The notes: generated by a model not told the origin, from the letters alone. A stretch of 64,000 nt of DNA from Brucella cytisi (GCA_012103075.1 JAAVLQ010000002.1:513001-577000); one strand, 5' to 3'; counted from the first letter of the stretch, positions 42,270 to 53,651 are shown. Translations and numbers: made by a program.

Positions 42270-43349
42270 GGCCGAGTTCCGACGCACGGGCGATGATCGG
42301 CGCGAATCGACGCCGCTTCTTTTCGTCATGGTTGGAAGCAATGTCTGCGATGCGATGCTTGAGGAAGGGGTTGAGAAACCGCTCCCGCACCGAAGCCACG
42401 TAAGCTTCGGCCTGTTCGCCAAGGCCGTCTGCAGCAAATACCGGCAGGACTTCCTCGTGCCAGACCGCTTCCAGTTCATTCCGGATCGTTTCGTCCTGCA
42501 TGGCTTCCAGTACGATCTCGTCTTTCGGACGGCTGCCCTTGAGCCATTGTTCCGCGATGAATGTGTGGCCAAGGTTGAGCAAGTAGAGTTTCAAATGCTC
42601 ATAGCGTGCAAGATCGTCGGTGACGACGATATCTTCGTGTTCGCAGGGAAGCGTAAGGCCATCGGCCTTCTCGATTGCCCAGAGCGCATAGGGCTCGGCG
42701 ATGGCGCCGATTGGCTCGATGGGTTCGGAAACGATGCGGTCGACAAGGCTGTTGGCAAAATGCATCGGGTTTCGAGCCATTGCACGAAACCGTCCGGCAG
42801 TTTCCAGTTATGCGCAAGGTCGATGAGGATCGAGCGCAACCTGTCGCCATTGCGCGAGATCAGCTCACAGGGAAACAGCGACAATGGCGCATCGGGATTG
42901 TGCTGCCAGCGGTGATGTAGAAGCACCAGAAGTTTGGCTGGAAAACTCTTCGGCAAAGCATCCGGGTTCGCAAGAAGCGAGCTGTCATCGCTTCTGTCGA
43001 GTTCGTAGCCCTTGTCGCCGGTGTTGGAGAGGATCACATCGACGCTGGCACCGAGGTCGAGAATCGCCGCCCAGTCGTGATGTGCGGAATAGGCAGCGGT
43101 AACGCCCTTCGCCTGATGTTCTGTCTCGGATGGCTTGCCGTCGACAAGCCCACGGATCATCACAGGATAGCCGTTGCTTTCGTTCAAAGCCGCGATGCGC
43201 TGGCTGCTCTGGGGGTTTGAAGTCGTCTGCACGACGGCAATTGTCCCGATGGCTTTGCCCTTGGAAAGCGCCTCCGAAACAAAGAAATCGACATGAGCCA
43301 ACAGAAAACGGCTGGTGCCGAACTGCAGGATCGCTTGCTTCTCGCGCAT
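42229..43349 (-). CDS. Mannitol dehydrogenase-family reductase (tagaturonate/mannonate type), frame interrupted
   Basis: About 373 residues. QFGTSRFLLAHVDFFVSEAL (NAD-binding start), TSNPQSS, ENPMHFANSLVDRIVSEPI after one missing base near 42778, and a C-terminal helical part RFLNPFLKHRIADIASNHDE with the KHR catalytic-type Lys. Family members interconvert D-tagaturonate/altronate or fructuronate/mannonate. The nearby altronate dehydratase favours tagaturonate reductase. Divergent from the GntR gene. Confidence 0.78.
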
Positions 43350-43557
43350 GATCTTCTCCCATAAATCAGTGGTTTTAACTAAGCGATGCAGGGTAAATTG
43401 GTCAAGCCAGTAGGATTCTTTATCGAACGATTGGTTCGGTCCCACATGTTGAAATGCGCGATTTGCCGCAATTAACCGGGTTTTTAAGCATATTGCGCTT
43501 CTGTCCGGTTGGAAATATGGTAAGGCCAATTCGAGGAGAGGCGGATTTGGGAGCGCT

Positions 43558-44263
43558 ATGAGCGATTTTACGGCAACTGCGGAACCGCGCAGGCTTTATC
43601 AGCAGATCGCAGATCGGGTGAGAAGCCTTATCCAGACGGCCAGTTTCCTGCTGGCAGCAGGCTACCGGCTGAACGCGAGCTGGCGCAGCAACTTGGCGTG
43701 TCGCGGCCTTCGCTGCGCGAGGCGCTTATTGCACTCGAAATCGCCGGTAATGTCGAAATCCGCATGGGGTCCGGCATCTATGTCACGGCAGAGTCGGAAA
43801 AGCGTTCGCTTTTACATGGCGCTTCCATCGGCGAGAGTCCGCTTGAAATCATGCAGGCGCGCGAAATGGTCGAAGGCAGCGTGGTCGTCACGGCTTGTGC
43901 GCGCATGACGCTTGAAAGGCTTGCCGAACTGCGCGCAACGATTGACGCAATGAAGGTGAATGTCGATGCGGGGCGCAAGGCGATTGAGCTCGACAGGCAG
44001 TTTCATCTGCTCATTGCCGAGCAATCGGGCAATTCCATGCTGGTGCGCATCGTGCGCGACCTTTTGACGAGCGGCATAGTCCGCTGACGTCGCATATCAG
44101 GACGCGCTTCGAAGATAACGATACATGGGCTCTGGCTTTGGCCGAGCACGAAGCCATCTATGCGGCGCTGGAAGCGAGGGATCCGCTTCAGGCGCAGGCA
44201 GCCATGCGAACGCATCTGGACCGGTCCAAGCAGCGTTGGATGGATAATGAACCCAGCGAGTAA
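43558..44263 (+). CDS. GntR/FadR-family transcriptional regulator, frame interrupted
   Basis: About 235 residues. Winged helix RLPAERELAQQLGVSRPSLR with EALIALEIAGNVEIRMGSGI, then the all-helical FCD ligand domain. A missing G near 43640 and a missing base near 44080 (restoring HSPLTSHIRTRFEDND) break it. Likely represses the hexuronate genes on both sides; a weak dyad ATTGG-N5-CCAGT at 43397-43411 in the divergent region is a possible site. Confidence 0.8.
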
Positions 44264-44297
44264 TTAGCCGGGACGATTTGGGAGTGAGGTCAGACAA

Positions 44298-45842
44298 ATG
44301 AATGAATCCGTTGATACAGCGGTTGCGCCGGTTATTCTGCTGCATCCGTCGGATGATGTTGCTGTTGCGCGCATTTCGGTTCGCGCCGGTGATCAGATCG
44401 GCCTTGACGGGATCAGGGCCAGCGAACTGATCGGTCGCGGGCATAAGGTTGCCATTCGCGATATTCCGGAAGGCAAGGAAGTCCTGAAATACGGTCAGGT
44501 GATCGGCGTTGCAACGAAGGATATCGCTCAGGGCGAGCATGTGCATTTGCAGAACCTCGCCATGCTGCCCTCCGAACACGAGCATCAGTTCTCCATCGAT
44601 ATTGAAGAACGCGGCATGCTGCCGGACGCAGAACGCCGCCATTTCATGGGCTATGACCGGGGCGCTGGCGGTGTCGGCACGCGCAATTTCATTGGGGTGA
44701 TTTCGTCGGTCAATTGCTCGGCCACGGTGTCGCGTTACATCGCCGATTATTTCAACCGCATGGGCGGTCTCGATGGTTTCGACAATGTCGATGGCGTCGT
44801 GGCGCTGACACATGGCAGCGGCTGTGCGCTCAACACCAAGTCGGAAGGCTATCGGCTTTTGACACGCACTATTCAGGGCTATGCCAAGCACCCGAATTTT
44901 GGCGGCATCCTGCTGATCGGCCTTGGCTGCGAAACCAACCAGATCGCGCCGATCCTCGAACATTACCGCATGGAAGAAGGCTCGCGCCTTCGCACCATGA
45001 CGATCCAGCAACATGGCGGTACGCGCAAGACCATCGATCATGCGATAGCAGAAATCAAGGAAATGCTGCCGCTGGTCAATTCGGCGGTGCGCACCAAGCA
45101 GCCGCTGTCGAAGTTGAAAGTGGCGCTGGAATGCGGCGGCTCGGATGGCTATTCCGGCATTTCGGCCAATCCGGCATTGGGCTATGCCTCGGACCTTATC
45201 GTGCGCAATGGCGGCACGACCGTTCTTTCGGAAACGCCGGAAATCTATGGTGCTGAACATCTTTTGACCCGTCGCGCGGTAACGCCTGCGGTCGCTGAAA
45301 AGCTGTTGCAGCGCATCGACTGGTGGCGTGATTATACGGCGCGCAATGGCGACGAACTCAACAACAACCCATCGCATGGCAACAAGCTCGGCGGGCTGAC
45401 CACCATTCTGGAAAAGTCGCTCGGTGCAGTTGCCAAAGGGGGCTCCATGCCGCTCAAGGCCGTCTATGAGTTTGCCGAAACCGTCACGGAACAGGGTTTC
45501 ACTTTCATGGATACGCCGGGTTACGATCCCGTCGCGGTGACTGGACAGGTGGCCGGTGGCTGCAACGTGATCTGCTTCACCACGGGCCGTGGTTCGGTTT
45601 CCGGTTTCAAACCTTCGCCTTGCATCAAGATCGCCACGAATTCCGAAATGTACGAGCACATGAAGGAAGACATGGACATCAATTGCGGCGGTATCGTCAC
45701 CGGCGACGAGACCATCGAACAGTCCGGCATCCGCATCTTCGAACATATCATCGCGGTCGCATCCGGCGAGAAGACGTTGAGCGAAGTCTACGACTATGGC
45801 GACAACGAATTCGTGCCTTGGCAGGTCGGCGCCGTAACCTGA
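44298..45842 (+). CDS. uxaA: Altronate dehydratase
   Basis: 514 residues, intact, full length for UxaA with both the small N-terminal SAF domain (VAVARISVRAGDQIGLDGI) and the large catalytic domain (GYDRGAGGVGTRNFIGVISS, THGSGCALNTKSEGYRLL, GLGCETNQIAPI, ECGGSDGYSGISANPALGYA). It dehydrates D-altronate to 2-keto-3-deoxygluconate. GGGAGTGAGG precedes the ATG. Galactarate dehydratase is a related alternative. Confidence 0.88.
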   Translation: MNESVDTAVAPVILLHPSDDVAVARISVRAGDQIGLDGIRASELIGRGHKVAIRDIPEGKEVLKYGQVIGVATKDIAQGEHVHLQNLAMLPSEHEHQFSIDIEERGMLPDAERRHFMGYDRGAGGVGTRNFIGVISSVNCSATVSRYIADYFNRMGGLDGFDNVDGVVALTHGSGCALNTKSEGYRLLTRTIQGYAKHPNFGGILLIGLGCETNQIAPILEHYRMEEGSRLRTMTIQQHGGTRKTIDHAIAEIKEMLPLVNSAVRTKQPLSKLKVALECGGSDGYSGISANPALGYASDLIVRNGGTTVLSETPEIYGAEHLLTRRAVTPAVAEKLLQRIDWWRDYTARNGDELNNNPSHGNKLGGLTTILEKSLGAVAKGGSMPLKAVYEFAETVTEQGFTFMDTPGYDPVAVTGQVAGGCNVICFTTGRGSVSGFKPSPCIKIATNSEMYEHMKEDMDINCGGIVTGDETIEQSGIRIFEHIIAVASGEKTLSEVYDYGDNEFVPWQVGAVT

Positions 45843-45878
45843 TCCCTTTCTTTAATGACGACTGACAGGAATAATTCG

Positions 45879-46894
45879 ATGGTCAAAGCTCTGCGTATCG
45901 AGAGCGAAAACGTCACACGTTTTGCAGAAATCGACGAAGCGCCGTTGCTGGCCGGTCAGATCCGTGTGCGGGTTCGGCACGTGGGTCTCTGCGGCAGCGA
46001 TCTGAACACCTTCAAGGGACTTAATCCGCTGGTGCAGCTGCCGCGCATTCCCGGGCATGAAATCGGCGGCGAGATCATGGAAGCCGGAGAGGGTGTCAGC
46101 GCTGCCTATGTCAAAGGCAAGCGGGTCATCGTGCTACCCTATACGAATTGCGGTGAATGTTCGTCCTGTCGCAAAGGTCGGCTGAATGCGTGCCGTTATA
46201 ACAAGACGCTCGGCGTGCAGCAAAATGGCGGACTGGCCGACCAGATCGTGCTGCCTGCGGAAAAATTGATCCTCAATGAGACGCTGGCGCCCCGCCATCT
46301 GGCGCTGGTCGAGCCGCTTTCGGTTGGCTTCCATGCCGTCGAGCGCGGACGTGTTCAGGCAGGTGATACGGTTGCTGTTCTCGGTTGCGGCATGATCGGT
46401 ATGGGTGTTCTCATCGGCGCGCTGGCGCGCGGTGCCAAGGTCATCGCCATTGATCCAAGTGCCGAAAAGCGCGAACTCGCACTGCAATTCGGCGCAACGC
46501 ACGCATTGCCGGGCGGTGAGGATGTCGTCGCTAAGGTTCAGGAACTGACCAACGACGACGGCGTGGATGTTGCTTTCGAAGCGGTCGGCCTGCCGATCAC
46601 CTTCACGCAGGCTGTTGACCGGCGGGCTTTGCGGGCCGGGTGGTTTATGTCGGCTATTCCAAGGCACCGGTCACCTATCAGACGCAGTTCTTCAACCTGA
46701 AGGAGCTCGACATCATGGGATCACGCAATGCCACGCTCACCGATTTCGAGGCCGTCATTGCGCATCTGGAAAAGCTTGGGGCGGATGCCGACAAGCTGAT
46801 CTCGAAGGTATTTCCGTTTCATGAAGCTGAAGCGGCACTCCCTTACTGGGATGGCGACCGTAACGTTTTGAAGATCATCATCGAACGCGACTGA
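45879..46894 (+). CDS. Zinc-dependent alcohol dehydrogenase, frame interrupted
   Basis: About 338 residues. Catalytic-zinc Cys in [12 protein letters not shown] with GHEIGGEI, structural-zinc cysteines in [15 protein letters not shown], and NAD motif [20 protein letters not shown]. One break near 46625 before [17 protein letters not shown]. Similar enzymes oxidise L-gulonate, L-galactonate or galactitol; the uronate context fits but the substrate is unproven. Follows uxaA closely. Confidence 0.8.
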
Positions 46895-46977
46895 AATCGA
46901 AGCAAATGCTCCACGTCGGGAAGGAAGACGTGGGGCTGCCACGCATCGATGGAAAATCGCTGCGTAAACTGAAGAAA

Positions 46978-47022
46978 TTAGAGCGTCCTTTATGCGTCCA
47001 AATTGGACGCATGGCGCTCTAA
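46978..47022. repeat. Small palindromic element, family C
   Basis: TTAGAGCG at the left, GCGCTCTAA at the right, and an inner ATGCGTCCAAATTGGACGCAT dyad: an almost perfect 45-bp palindrome between the alcohol dehydrogenase and dctP genes. Its ends match those of families A and B. Confidence 0.75.
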
Positions 47023-47078
47023 CGGAGGAAACCGGCCCTAAGGCCAATTGTTTAATGACCCCATATGGGAGGACAAAG

Positions 47079-48053
47079 ATGAAGAAACTCGTTACCGGCA
47101 TGATCGCCGCCAGCATGCTGCTGGTAGGAAGCATGGCTGCATACGCTGCCAATGTGTCGATCAAGGTTGCCTATGAAAACAACCCCGGCGAGCCTTTCGA
47201 TGAGGTTATGCATTACTGGAAAGATGATCTTGCCAAGCGCAGCAATGGCGAAATCACGCTCGAACTCTATCCAAGCTCGCAGCTGGGCTCCAAGAAGGAC
47301 GTGACCGAGCAGGCCATGATGGGGCTCAATGTCGTGACCATTTCCGACGTTGGCTTTCTGGCCGAATATGACCCGGACCTCGGCGTACTCTACGGTCCGT
47401 TCCTGACCGATGATCCGGCACAGCTTTTCAAAGTTTATGATGGTCCCCGGTTCAAGGAAAAGAGCGAAGAGCTGAAGAAGAAGGGCATTCACATCGTAAT
47501 GCCGAACTATCTCTACGGCATTCGTCAGATCATTTCCAAGAAGCCGATCCGTACGCCTGAAGATTTGAAGGGCATGAAGATTCGCGTGCCGAACAACGTC
47601 ATGCAGATCAAGACTTTCGAAGCCATGGGCGCAACGCCAACCCCGATGCCGCTGGGCGAAACCTTCCCGGCGCTGGCGCAGGGCGTGATTGATGGCGTTG
47701 AGAACCCGATCTCGGTTCTTTACGGCCAGAAGTTCCGGGAAGAAGCCAAATATCTGAGCAAGGTCGGCTATCTGACCAACGTTGCTCTGATTGTCGGCGG
47801 CGAAGCCTTCTTCTCCACGCTGCCGGAAGATCAGCTCAAGATGATCCATGAGTCCGCTTACGATGCGGGTCTCTATAGCCAGAAGCTGACGATCGAAAAA
47901 GACAATGAAATGATCGAGAAGATGAAGGAAGCTGGTGTCGAGGTCATTGATGTCGACCGCGCTCCTTTCAAGGCACTTGCTGAAAAGGTCTACACCCAGT
48001 TCCCGGAATGGTCGCCGGGCCTTTACGACAAGATCAAAGCCGAACTGAACTGA
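47079..48053 (+). CDS. TRAP transporter binding protein (DctP family)
   Basis: 324 residues, intact. Signal peptide MKKLVTGMIAASMLLVGSMA to AYAA; GGAGG before the start at 47079. VPNNVMQIKTFEAMGATPTP contains the conserved region with the carboxylate-binding Arg, and GVIDGVENPISVLYGQKFRE is typical. First of dctPQM; in this context a hexuronate or related sugar acid is likely. Confidence 0.88.
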   Translation: MKKLVTGMIAASMLLVGSMAAYAANVSIKVAYENNPGEPFDEVMHYWKDDLAKRSNGEITLELYPSSQLGSKKDVTEQAMMGLNVVTISDVGFLAEYDPDLGVLYGPFLTDDPAQLFKVYDGPRFKEKSEELKKKGIHIVMPNYLYGIRQIISKKPIRTPEDLKGMKIRVPNNVMQIKTFEAMGATPTPMPLGETFPALAQGVIDGVENPISVLYGQKFREEAKYLSKVGYLTNVALIVGGEAFFSTLPEDQLKMIHESAYDAGLYSQKLTIEKDNEMIEKMKEAGVEVIDVDRAPFKALAEKVYTQFPEWSPGLYDKIKAELN

Positions 48054-48108
48054 TCCATCCCTATTCGGATATCACCATGTCGCGGCGTTGCTGCGGCATG
48101 GTTCGCTC

Positions 48109-48594
48109 ATGGAATTCAATCCGATGAAACTGTTTGAAAAACTGATCGAATGGCTGGCTGCCGTGCCGCTGTTCATCCTGCTTGCGATGTTCAACATCGC
48201 CGTCGTCATGCGCTATTGGATGCATCAGCCATTACAATGGACCGAGGAAATGGCCGGTCTGTTGATGATCTGGATCGTGATGCTTGGCAGTGTCGCCGCA
48301 GAACGCAGCAACCAGCATCTTGCCATTCCGATGCTCGTGGATCTGCTGTCGGAAAAGGTGCGCGATGTCGTCAACGCCATCGTCTCCATCCTGTCGGGAC
48401 TGTTCCTGCTTTACGTGTCCTATGCCGGTTACAAGCTTTCGGTCACGGCTCAGTTCAAAGTGACTGACGTGCTGCGAGTCTCCTATTACTGGATCGATAT
48501 CGCTGTGCCGGTCGGCTTCGTCATTATCGCTCTTTATATGTTTGCAGGCGCATTCAAATCCTTGCGCGCCGCTTTTGCGGGAGGCAAGGCATGA
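48109..48594 (+). CDS. TRAP transporter small permease (DctQ family)
   Basis: About 160 residues, four helices, QWTEEMAGLLMIWIVMLGSV is the family signature. ATG 48109 or 48124 (the latter has a GGAATT site) may start it. Overlaps dctM by ATGA. Confidence 0.83.
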   Translation: MEFNPMKLFEKLIEWLAAVPLFILLAMFNIAVVMRYWMHQPLQWTEEMAGLLMIWIVMLGSVAAERSNQHLAIPMLVDLLSEKVRDVVNAIVSILSGLFLLYVSYAGYKLSVTAQFKVTDVLRVSYYWIDIAVPVGFVIIALYMFAGAFKSLRAAFAGGKA

Positions 48595-49866
48595 ACCTGA
48601 CAACCATCGTTCTTATCATGCTGGCGCTGATCGCGCTCAATATGCGCCTCTATGTGGCCATTTTGATTGCGGTCTTCACCTATTTCACCTTTTTTCAACC
48701 AGATGCCGATAGCGATTGCCGTGCAGCGCTTCATCAGCCCGGCACAGAACACGTCGCTGCTTGCCATTCCGTTCTTCATCATGCTTGGTACGGTGATGTC
48801 GCATACCGGCATTGCAGAACGTCTGATCAAGGTCGCGGAAATTCTGGTCGGTCGTATGCGCGGCGGCATGGCACTCACCAACATCATGGTTTCCACCCTG
48901 ATGGGTGGCGTCAGCGCTTCCAATCTGGCCGACAGCGCCATGCTCACCCGCATGATGGTGCCGGAAATGGTCAAGCGCGGCTATGACAAGGCGTTTTCCT
49001 GCGCGGTGACAGCTGCAGGCTCGCTGATTACGCCGATCATTCCTCCGGGTATCGCGCTCATCATCTATGGCCTGATTGCGGATGTTTCCATCGGCAAGAT
49101 GTTCATGGCCGGTGTCATTCCGGGTATTCTCGGCGCCGTTATCCTGATGATTGCGGCCTATGTTACATCGGTGAAGCGCGGCTACAAGCCAAGCCGTGAA
49201 AAGCGGATGAGCGGAGCCGAAGTTGCCTCGACGCTTGCTTCGGCATGGCCTGCGGTGCTGCTGCTGTTCGCGATCATCGGCGGCATCCGCATGAACATCT
49301 TCACCCCGACGGAAGCCGGTGCAGTTGCTGTTACGCTGGTTCTGATTATCGGCTTCGTGATCTATCGCGAAATGCGCATCTCGCATGTGGTGGATTCGCT
49401 GATCGAAACAGCGAAATCGACCGCGTCCGTCATGCTGGTCATCATGGCATCATCAGCGCTCGCATGGGTGTTTTCGCTTGAACAGGCCGGCCAGTCGCTG
49501 ATGCAGCTGATCTCGTCCTTCACCAGCAATCCTTATGCGTTCCTGCTGGCAGTCAACGTGATCCTGCTGATCCTCGGCGCGCTGATCGAGGGCACGGCCC
49601 TGATGATCGTTCTGGTGCCGCTTCTGATGCCGACGGTAAAGGCTCTGGGCATTGATCCTGTGCATTTCGGTATCATCGTGATTATCAACCTGTCGATTGG
49701 CACGCTGACACCGCCTGTCGGAACGGTCATGCTGATGGTCTGCAATATTGCGAAGGTGAGGGTGGGAGATTTCACCCGCCGGGCATTCAGCATGTATATG
49801 GCGCTGTTCATCCTGCTGGCGCTGGTAACTTACGTGCCGATTATCTCAACCTATCTGGCTCATTAG
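48591..49866 (+). CDS. TRAP transporter large permease (DctM family), frame interrupted
   Basis: About 425 residues, 12 helices. FFIMLGTVMSHTGIAERLIK, GGVSASNLADSAMLTRMMVP, LITPIIPPGIALIIYG and GTLTPPVGTVMLMVC are DctM hallmarks. An extra T in the run near 48695 breaks the frame at FTFFNQMPIAIAVQRF. Its TAG stop (49864-49866) is the first part of repeat B copy 2. Confidence 0.86.
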
Positions 49867-49968
49867 AGCATTTCCAGCAAAAGTGCGAAGCGGTTTTGCG
49901 TAGGATAATGCGTAAAAACAAAGAGATAAAGCATTTCCAATGTTTCAATTTAAACCGGAAATGCTCAA
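49864..49968. repeat. Interspersed repeat, family B copy 2
   Basis: TAGAGCATTTCCAGCAAAAG, GCGAAGCGGTTTTGCGTAGG, ATAAAGCATTTCCAATGTTT, ending CCGGAAATGCTC. Same organisation as 28069-28173. Confidence 0.85.
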
Positions 49969-49971
49969 AAA

Positions 49972-49996
49972 AGCGCGGGAATTTCCCGCGCTTTTT
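49972..49996. terminator. Terminator between dctM and the M81 peptidase gene
   Basis: AGCGCGGGAA / TTTCCCGCGCT stem followed by TTTTT on the plus strand; the genes on both sides converge. Confidence 0.85.
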
Positions 49997-50003
49997 CATT
50001 TGT

Positions 50004-51473
50004 TCACCACGGATTTTCGACACGCGGCCAGATGGCACGGCTGAGCTTGCGGTAATTGGTCGTGCGCGGATTGCTCGGATAGGAGCTGGGCGCCGCGACA
50101 TAGATAATCTCGGCAGCAATCGGCACGAAGCCTGCGTGGAAATGATTGGTGGATTTGACCACCAGTATATCCTTCTTCATCGGATCGATGCCGATATTGG
50201 AGAAGATATCCGGCTCGAATGTCTGCGTCCGGTTGGTGTTGAGAATGATATCGATCTCGGTGCCTTCAAGTCGCACAACCGCCGAGGCCCCCAGCGTCAC
50301 GCGGCTTGGTCCAAAACTCTGCCAGCCTTCGGCAAGGGTTTTCATGACCGTCACGCGGGCATCGATGGGGTCACCGCCAAGCGGGCCGGACTTGCCGCCG
50401 AAACGCAGGTCGATCACCGCGCCTTCGCCTGCCGCATGGCAGAATGTCACTGCGATGGGGTCCCAGATCGTAGCAATGCCGATATTGTCGATACCGCGTT
50501 CGATCAGGCGGCGAAGGACATAGGTTCCGTCGCCTGCAACCCCGCCGCCGGGATTGTCCCATACATCTGCGATCACCGCAGGTTTGTCAGGATTGGCTGC
50601 ATGGGCAGCCAGCGCCCGGTCGATGCCCTGATCGGTGTCGAACATGGTCATCAACGTCTGCTCGCGCATCGCAATCAGTTCACGCCCGAGTTTTTCGGCA
50701 AGTGCTTCACCCTTGGCCGGATCGTTGTCTGTGACGACGAGAATACGGGTTCCCATTTCCGGCACATCGGCAGCCATGAAGCCATGAATGACGGAGATCG
50801 ACAGAATCCCGTCTTTGCCGTGCATCGCCTTGATGCGGTCGACGAAGGAGCGCATCGGCTCCTTGCTTGTGGGAAACACACTGATCAAATGGCAGTCGAA
50901 AGTGGATATGACCGGCTTGATGTGACCTTTCAAGGCGTCCAGCGCAAGATCGACCACATGCTCGCCGCGCTCATAAAAAATCCGTGTGAGGAAATTCGAG
51001 GAACGACGCGAAAATATTGAGGTTTTCGACACGCTTCGGCGTCAGATGGCTATGCGGATCGAATTCGCTGGCAACCAGAATATCCGGCCCGACAATGGCG
51101 CGCACGCGTTCCAGAAGATCACCCTCGCAATCGTCGTAACCTTGAGCGATCATGGCGCCATGCAGGCCGAGAACGACCGCATCAACGGGCATTGCGGCTT
51201 TCAGCTGGTCAAGGATTTCATCGCGCAATTCCTCGAACGCCTGCCGCTGCAACAATCCGCCCGGTTCCGCCCGTGGCAGTGCCTTCGATGACGGTCAGCC
51301 CTTCCGCTGCCGCACGCTTGCGCAATGCGACAATGGGCGAAGAGCAAAGCGTCGGCGTTTCCGGATGCTTGCCCGGCGCGGCATAAAAAGCCATCTCGAA
51401 CGAGGCCCCTGTCGGTTGGAACCGGCGAGAACGTGTTGGTTTCTGTCGCAAGCGATGCGGTGAAAATGCGCAT
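50004..51473 (-). CDS. M81-family metallopeptidase (MlrC-like), frame interrupted
   Basis: About 490 residues. MRIFTASLATETNTFSPVPT, HGAMIAQGYDDCEGDLLERV (His/Asp metal ligands), EFDPHSHLTP, and the C-terminal DVWDNPGGGVAGDGTYVLRR are typical of MlrC. MlrC cleaves linearised microcystin peptides in sphingomonads, but most relatives have no known substrate. Breaks near 51412, 51250 and 50988 (an extra T in a run, restoring HTDFYERGEHVVD). Last gene of the minus arm. Confidence 0.8.
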
Positions 51474-51504
51474 GGAAATACTCTGTGCGGGGGAGGTGAC
51501 GTGC

Positions 51505-51875
51505 TTATTTTTGTGGTGCGTAGGCGATGGCTTCGACTTCGATCTTGATGTCGATCATCAGGCGGGATTCAACCGTGGTGCGCGCGGGAGGCTCTTTTGG
51601 AAAATAGGTGCCGTAAACGGCATTCATCCGCCCGAAATCCCGAGCATCTTCCAGCCACATGGTGGTTTTGACCACGTCTTCCATTGTGGCGCCTGCAAGC
51701 GCAAGTGCGGCCTTGACGTTTTCGAGGACCTGTTTTGTCTGGGCTTCGATGCCGCCTTCAACAATCTGGCCGTTTGGTCCGACTGGCACCTGACCAGAAA
51801 CATAGACTGTGTCGCCTGCGCGAACGGCGGGGAAAGTGGCACTTGCGATGCGCCGAAGACCTGTTTTCTGGACAT
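51505..51875 (-). CDS. RidA (YjgF) family protein, frame interrupted
   Basis: About 124 residues. After MSRKQVFG and one missing base near 51850: RIASATFPAVRAGDTVYVSG, GGIEAQTKQVLENVKAALAL, and the C-terminal ARTTVESRLMIDIKIEVEAI with the conserved Arg. RidA proteins hydrolyse reactive enamines/imines from PLP enzymes. 12 bp after the permease stop. Confidence 0.84.
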
Positions 51876-51887
51876 GATTTTCTCCGG

Positions 51888-52715
51888 TTATTTGACTGCT
51901 CCAAGGGCCAGTCCCTTGATGAGATAGCGCTGGAGCCAGATGAAAAGGATGGCGACCGGCAGTGTGGCAAGAAAGGTTGCCGCCATGACGTAATGCCATT
52001 CGACCGTGTAGCGCCCCGCGACGAGCGAGAAGACCTGAATGGGCAGGGTGTAGCTTTCCTGCCTGCGCAACATGGTCAATGCGACGACGAATTCGTTCCA
52101 TGCATTGATGAAGGTGAAAATTGCCGTGACGGCAATGGCGGGCAGGCAGAGCGGCAGGAACACTTTTATCAGTGTCTTGCCGCGCCCGGCGCCTTCCATC
52201 CACGAGGCTTCTTCCAGATCGCGCGGTATGGTGTCGAAATAGCTTTGCAGCATCCACACGGTGAAGGCGATGTTGAAGGCCATGTAGACCGCGCCGACCG
52301 CGGAGACACTTTCAATCAATCCATAGGCGGCGAGCAGCCGGAAAAGCCCCAGCACCAGAACGATGGGCGAGATCATCTGCGAAATCAGCAGGAATTGCCG
52401 GAATGCACAGTGGCCTGCAAAGCGGAAGCGCGACATGGCATAGGCGGCAGGAATGGAAACAATGATGGCGCCGACGGAAGCAATAACCGAAACGTAAAGC
52501 GAGTTCAGCAGCGCTTGCCCGAATTTGGTCTGAACCCACATTTCCGAAAAATTCTGCCATCGGAAGCTGCTTGGCCACCATGTTGGAGACAGGACCTCCT
52601 GTGGAGGCTTGACGGCGGTGGAAAACATCACCGCGAAGGGAAACAGTGTCAGCACGATAAGCGGCGACAGAACGGCCCGTGCAATGATTGTGCGTTTCAG
52701 CTTCGAGCCGGTCAT
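51888..52715 (-). CDS. ABC transporter permease (MalG-like)
   Basis: 275 residues, intact, six helices. EAA motif [20 protein letters not shown] and [20 protein letters not shown]. Overlaps the first permease by ATGA. Confidence 0.88.
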   Translation of the reverse strand: MTGSKLKRTIIARAVLSPLIVLTLFPFAVMFSTAVKPPQEVLSPTWWPSSFRWQNFSEMWVQTKFGQALLNSLYVSVIASVGAIIVSIPAAYAMSRFRFAGHCAFRQFLLISQMISPIVLVLGLFRLLAAYGLIESVSAVGAVYMAFNIAFTVWMLQSYFDTIPRDLEEASWMEGAGRGKTLIKVFLPLCLPAIAVTAIFTFINAWNEFVVALTMLRRQESYTLPIQVFSLVAGRYTVEWHYVMAATFLATLPVAILFIWLQRYLIKGLALGAVK

Positions 52716-53587
52716 GCGCGTTCTCCCCGCATTGCGAGGCGGATATAGATCGCCGTGAAGACGAGGAGTATTGCCAGCATGATAAGCGATACGGCAGAGG
52801 CTTCTCCCAGCTTCCCGAGACGGAAAGCCAGCTTGTAGAGATGCGTTACCAGAATATCGGTGGAGTTTGCCGGTCCACCCTGCGTCATGACCCAGATGAT
52901 CGGGAATGAATTGAAGACATAGATCGTATTGAGCACGATGGCGATGTTGACGAAGGGCTTAAGCAGCGGAAACGTGATTTCGCGAAACTGCTGCCACAGG
53001 CTGGCGCCTTCGAGAGACGACGCTTCATAAAGATCCTCCGGAATGGATGACAGTCCGCCGAGGAAGATCGTGGTCGTGAACGGCACGGTGACCAGAATGC
53101 CGACCAGTATCTGCATTGGAAAGGCGGTGGCCGCGCTCGCCAGCCATTGAATATTGCTGTCGATGATGCCGAGATTGCGCAGTGCCGAATTGAGCATTCC
53201 GCTTTCGCCATTGAGCGCCCAGCGCCAGACAATGGCTGTCATGGTGAGCGAAACTGCCCACGGCAGCATGACGATGACCCGCGCTACCGAACGGCCATAG
53301 AAATCCATGTTGAGGATGATGGCGACCGGAATGGAGACGATAAGTGCCCCGCCAACCACGGCGACGGTCCAGAGTGCGGTGCGCCAGAGTGCATTCAGAA
53401 AATCGGGCGTTGCGAAAAGTGCAGTGAAATTTGCGCCGTCGTTGAAATCGCGTAGCTGCCCGAAGCGGTTTACGTCATGGCTGGCAATTTCAACGAGATG
53501 CACCACGGGCCAGAAGATCACTACCGCAGCCAGAAGCAGGCTCGGCAGGATCAGGAGATAGGGCAGGGTGCGGCTTTGCATTGGCAA
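52712..53587 (-). CDS. ABC transporter permease (MalF/UgpA-like)
   Basis: 291 residues, intact, six helices; [40 protein letters not shown] (EAA loop). ATG 53581 is an alternative start. Pairs with the MalG-like permease. Confidence 0.88.
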   Translation of the reverse strand: MPMQSRTLPYLLILPSLLLAAVVIFWPVVHLVEIASHDVNRFGQLRDFNDGANFTALFATPDFLNALWRTALWTVAVVGGALIVSIPVAIILNMDFYGRSVARVIVMLPWAVSLTMTAIVWRWALNGESGMLNSALRNLGIIDSNIQWLASAATAFPMQILVGILVTVPFTTTIFLGGLSSIPEDLYEASSLEGASLWQQFREITFPLLKPFVNIAIVLNTIYVFNSFPIIWVMTQGGPANSTDILVTHLYKLAFRLGKLGEASAVSLIMLAILLVFTAIYIRLAMRGERA

Positions 53588-53599
53588 TCAAAATCCCTG

Positions 53600-53639
53600 A
53601 AAAAAAAAAAAGCCCGGCAGAGCGAGGGCACTGCCGGGC
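53600..53639 (-). terminator. Attenuator between binding protein and permease genes
   Basis: Minus strand: GCCCGGCAG, 10-nt loop, CTGCCGGGC, then twelve T. Probably lets most transcripts end after the binding-protein gene. Confidence 0.85.
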
Positions 53640-53651
53640 AGGCGGGGAGTG

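Noticed and set aside
44097..45746. Antisense reading frame of 549 codons over uxaA
   Set aside because: The opposite strand encodes full-length intact altronate dehydratase; the frame is a codon-bias shadow.
50004..51473. A microcystin-degrading enzyme cluster
   Set aside because: Only an MlrC-like M81 peptidase is present; no MlrA, MlrB or MlrD-like gene is nearby, and the M81 family is widespread in bacteria that do not degrade microcystin.
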